NCBI GenBank assembly: GCA_029946075.1
Contig: JAQSDT010000680.1
Location: 1 to 21,406, forward strand
DNA: 21,406 bases
From: a bacterium
GTDB taxonomy: Bacteria; Pseudomonadota; Alphaproteobacteria; Rhizobiales; Xanthobacteraceae
Direction: 5' to 3'
Part shown: positions 19,494 to 21,406 of the stretch, one piece after another
How positions within the stretch are numbered: position 1 is the first letter of the stretch
Layout of the letters: every line of letters begins with the position of its first letter
The notes under the pieces: generated by a model
Seen by the model: the letters and a program-made list of their open reading frames with translations, nothing else
Databases searched by the model: none
Told to the model about the DNA's origin: nothing
Position numbers and translations under genes: made by a program

Positions 19494-21406
19494 CAGGCTG
19501 CCGCCGGCTCGATTTCGGCGAGTTCGACGCCTTCACCGACGATATCGCCGACCTTGCACTTGATCTTTTTCAGTACGCCCGCATACGGCGCGCGCAGGGT
19601 CTGTTCCATCTTCATGACTTCGAGGGTCAGGATCGCCGCGCCCTTCTCGAGCGTCGCGCCTTCCTCGGCCAGCAGCGCCACCACGGTGCCCGGCAGCGGC
19701 GCCACGATCTTGTCCTCGCCGACCTGTTCCTCGGTCTCGCCGCCGAACGGATCGATCCAGTGCAAATCGAAGCGGCCGTTACGGGTGCGCAGGTACAGCT
19801 CATGGCCTTCGATCACGGACGCGACTCGCGATTTCACGCCGTTGAGCGTCAAATCAAAATCTCCATCGTCGATCGACGAGATCGCGAAGGGATGTTCGAG
19901 GCCGCCGACAGATACCGTCGAGTCACCTTGACCGTAGTACAGCGTAATCTTCTCTTCGGCGCCTTGACCTTGCCGGAATGAAAAGACGCGCCGACGGCGG
20001 CCAACCGGCATCCAGCCATAGGTCTGCCACGGCGAATTGGCCGAACCTCGGGCAGCCTTCTGCTCCGCGTGGATGATCGCAGCCACCGCTGCAGTCAGTT
20101 CGAATCCGCCTGCAATCCCCTTGTCGGCTGTCAGATTCTTGAGTTCGCGTTCGATGAATCCGGTGTCGATGGTGTTGGCGCGCACGTCGGGATGTGTGAT
20201 CAGTGCCGACAGGAACGGAATGTTGGTGACGATGCCGCGAACGTCGGTCTCTTCAAGTCCTCGGTTGAGACGCTCGATCGCAGCCTGACGGGTCGGCGCC
20301 CAGGCGATCACCTTGGCCAGCATCGCGTCGTAATACGGCGATACCGCATCGCCACTGCGATAGCCGGCGTCGATCCGCAGACCGTCAACCGCATCGGGCG
20401 TCCGCCACGTCCTGATCTTGCCGACCGAGGGCATGAAATTCTTCTGCGGATTTTCCGCGTAGACCCGCGCCTCGATGGCGTGACCATTGAGCCTGATCTC
20501 GTTCTGCGCCAGCGGCAGCTTCTCGCCGAATGCCACCCGCAACTGCCACTCGACCAGATCGACCCCGGTGATCAGTTCGGTGACGGGATGCTCGACCTGC
20601 AGGCGGGTATTCATCTCGATGAAGAACACCTCCTTGCCGTCGGACACGAATTCGATGGTGCCGGCGCCGACATAGCTCACGGCCGCGGCCGCCTTGCGGG
20701 CGGCGGCACACACCGCCTCGCGCTGTGTGGCATCGAGCGTCGGCGACGGCGCCTCCTCGATCACCTTCTGGTGGCGGCGCTGCAGCGTGCATTCGCGCTC
20801 CCACAGCGACAGCAGATTGCCGTGGCTGTCGCCGATGATCTGCACCTCGATATGCCGGGGGTTCTGCACGAACTTTTCGATCAGCATGCGGTCGTCACCG
20901 AACGCCGCCTTGGCCTCGCGCTTGGCGCTGACGATGGCCGCCGCAAGCTCCGCGGCCGAATTGACCACGCGCATGCCGCGCCCGCCGCCGCCGGCGGAAG
21001 CCTTCACCAGCACCGGGAAACCGATTTTGTCGGCTGCCTGCGCCAGAACGGCTTCGTCCTGCGCCTCGCCGTGATAGCCCGGCACCAGCGGCACGCCGGC
21101 CTTTTCCATCAGCGCCTTGGAGCCGGACTTCGAGCCCATCGCCGTCATCATCTCGGCGGTCGGCCCGACGAACACCAGCCCGGCGTCAAGACACGCCTGC
21201 GCGAACTCGGCATTCTCGGAGAGGAAGCCGTAGCCGGGATGCACGGCCTCGGCCCCGGTCTGCCGCGCCGCCTCGATGACGCGCTCGACGTTGAGGTAGC
21301 TGTCCCGTGCCCGCGCCGGTCCCAGCAGCACGGCCTCGTCCGCCAGCGCGACATGCATGGCATCCGCGTCGGCCTCGGAATAGACCGCAACCGTACGCAG
21401 GCCCAT
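19493..21406 (-). CDS. Acyl-CoA carboxylase biotin-carboxylase/BCCP subunit, 5' partial
   Basis: The 637 residues visible are the bulk of the alpha subunit of a methylcrotonyl-, propionyl- or acetyl-CoA carboxylase; the N-terminus lies beyond the window. About 20-25 residues (F-x-K-x-L-I-A-N-R-G-E-I-A type) are missing, as the frame is open at the edge and starts at GLRTVAVYSEAD. The biotin-carboxylase part shows HPGYGFLSEN (56-65), the ATP-grasp loop KASAGGGGRGMR (135-146), ERECTLQRRHQKVIEEAPSP and EMNTRLQVEHPVTE. A BT-like linker follows, and the C-terminal BCCP domain has EVMKMEQ with the biotinylated Lys599. Coupling to HMG-CoA lyase favours methylcrotonyl-CoA carboxylase (the MccA/LiuD role). 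The carboxyltransferase beta gene would lie upstream, outside the window. Confidence 0.93.
   Translation of the reverse strand: MGLRTVAVYSEADADAMHVALADEAVLLGPARARDSYLNVERVIEAARQTGAEAVHPGYGFLSENAEFAQACLDAGLVFVGPTAEMMTAMGSKSGSKALMEKAGVPLVPGYHGEAQDEAVLAQAADKIGFPVLVKASAGGGGRGMRVVNSAAELAAAIVSAKREAKAAFGDDRMLIEKFVQNPRHIEVQIIGDSHGNLLSLWERECTLQRRHQKVIEEAPSPTLDATQREAVCAAARKAAAAVSYVGAGTIEFVSDGKEVFFIEMNTRLQVEHPVTELITGVDLVEWQLRVAFGEKLPLAQNEIRLNGHAIEARVYAENPQKNFMPSVGKIRTWRTPDAVDGLRIDAGYRSGDAVSPYYDAMLAKVIAWAPTRQAAIERLNRGLEETDVRGIVTNIPFLSALITHPDVRANTIDTGFIERELKNLTADKGIAGGFELTAAVAAIIHAEQKAARGSANSPWQTYGWMPVGRRRRVFSFRQGQGAEEKITLYYGQGDSTVSVGGLEHPFAISSIDDGDFDLTLNGVKSRVASVIEGHELYLRTRNGRFDLHWIDPFGGETEEQVGEDKIVAPLPGTVVALLAEEGATLEKGAAILTLEVMKMEQTLRAPYAGVLKKIKCKVGDIVGEGVELAEIEPAAA

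Noticed and set aside
18369..19931. 520-codon plus-strand open frame
   Set aside because: It is opposite HMG-CoA lyase and the carboxylase, both with diagnostic motifs.

Overview
The window looks like a chromosomal segment of a GC-rich alphaproteobacterium, most probably Bradyrhizobium or a close relative. Several features point there: a set of small proteins typical of that group (DUF3551, DUF6481, MXKDX-repeat, a GIGHNxPPE-motif protein), an intergenic repeat of a type I remember from Bradyrhizobium, and high GC in most genes. The assignment rests on remembered family character, not on a search.

Layout. 1-1716: an intergenic palindromic repeat, a tRNA-Arg(UCU) with encoded CCA, and a noticeably AT-richer gene of unknown function. 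1717-2664: a fumarylacetoacetate hydrolase (FAH) family enzyme. 2779-4725: a decayed IS66-type transposase, broken by one frameshift and one amber codon, overlapped by a DUF3024-like gene. 4835-5218: an unknown small protein. 5298-6962 (minus): a thiamine-diphosphate enzyme resembling benzoylformate decarboxylase. 7135-8847: a polytopic membrane protein resembling GT-C glycosyltransferases. About 9.0-13.7 kb: a run of at least ten very small proteins (one with a double-glycine-type leader, several secreted or single-span) plus a metacaspase remnant and hairpins.

13.8-18.6 kb is a coherent catabolic unit. A GntR/FCD repressor is divergent from a tripartite TRAP transporter (small permease, large permease, Tat-exported binding protein) and a DapA-superfamily aldolase/lyase. 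A perfect 11-bp inverted repeat with a one-base centre overlaps the -10 box in the divergent gap and is the obvious operator. The plausible logic is uptake of a small carboxylate or sugar acid by TRAP, processing by the DapA-like enzyme, and induction when the ligand releases the repressor.

18.6-21.4 kb (minus, convergent with the previous unit) holds hydroxymethylglutaryl-CoA lyase and, overlapping it by one base, the biotin-carboxylase/BCCP subunit of an acyl-CoA carboxylase, cut by the window edge. Together they suggest the end of a leucine/isovalerate degradation operon, in which methylcrotonyl-CoA carboxylase activity precedes HMG-CoA cleavage to acetoacetate and acetyl-CoA.

No CRISPR array, rRNA, intact mobile element or phage module was seen. 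The points most worth a second look are the double-glycine-type peptide at 9006-9179, the operator/TRAP/DapA unit, the altered active-site residues in the ThDP enzyme, the IS66-linked DUF3024-like gene and the AT-rich gene next to the tRNA.
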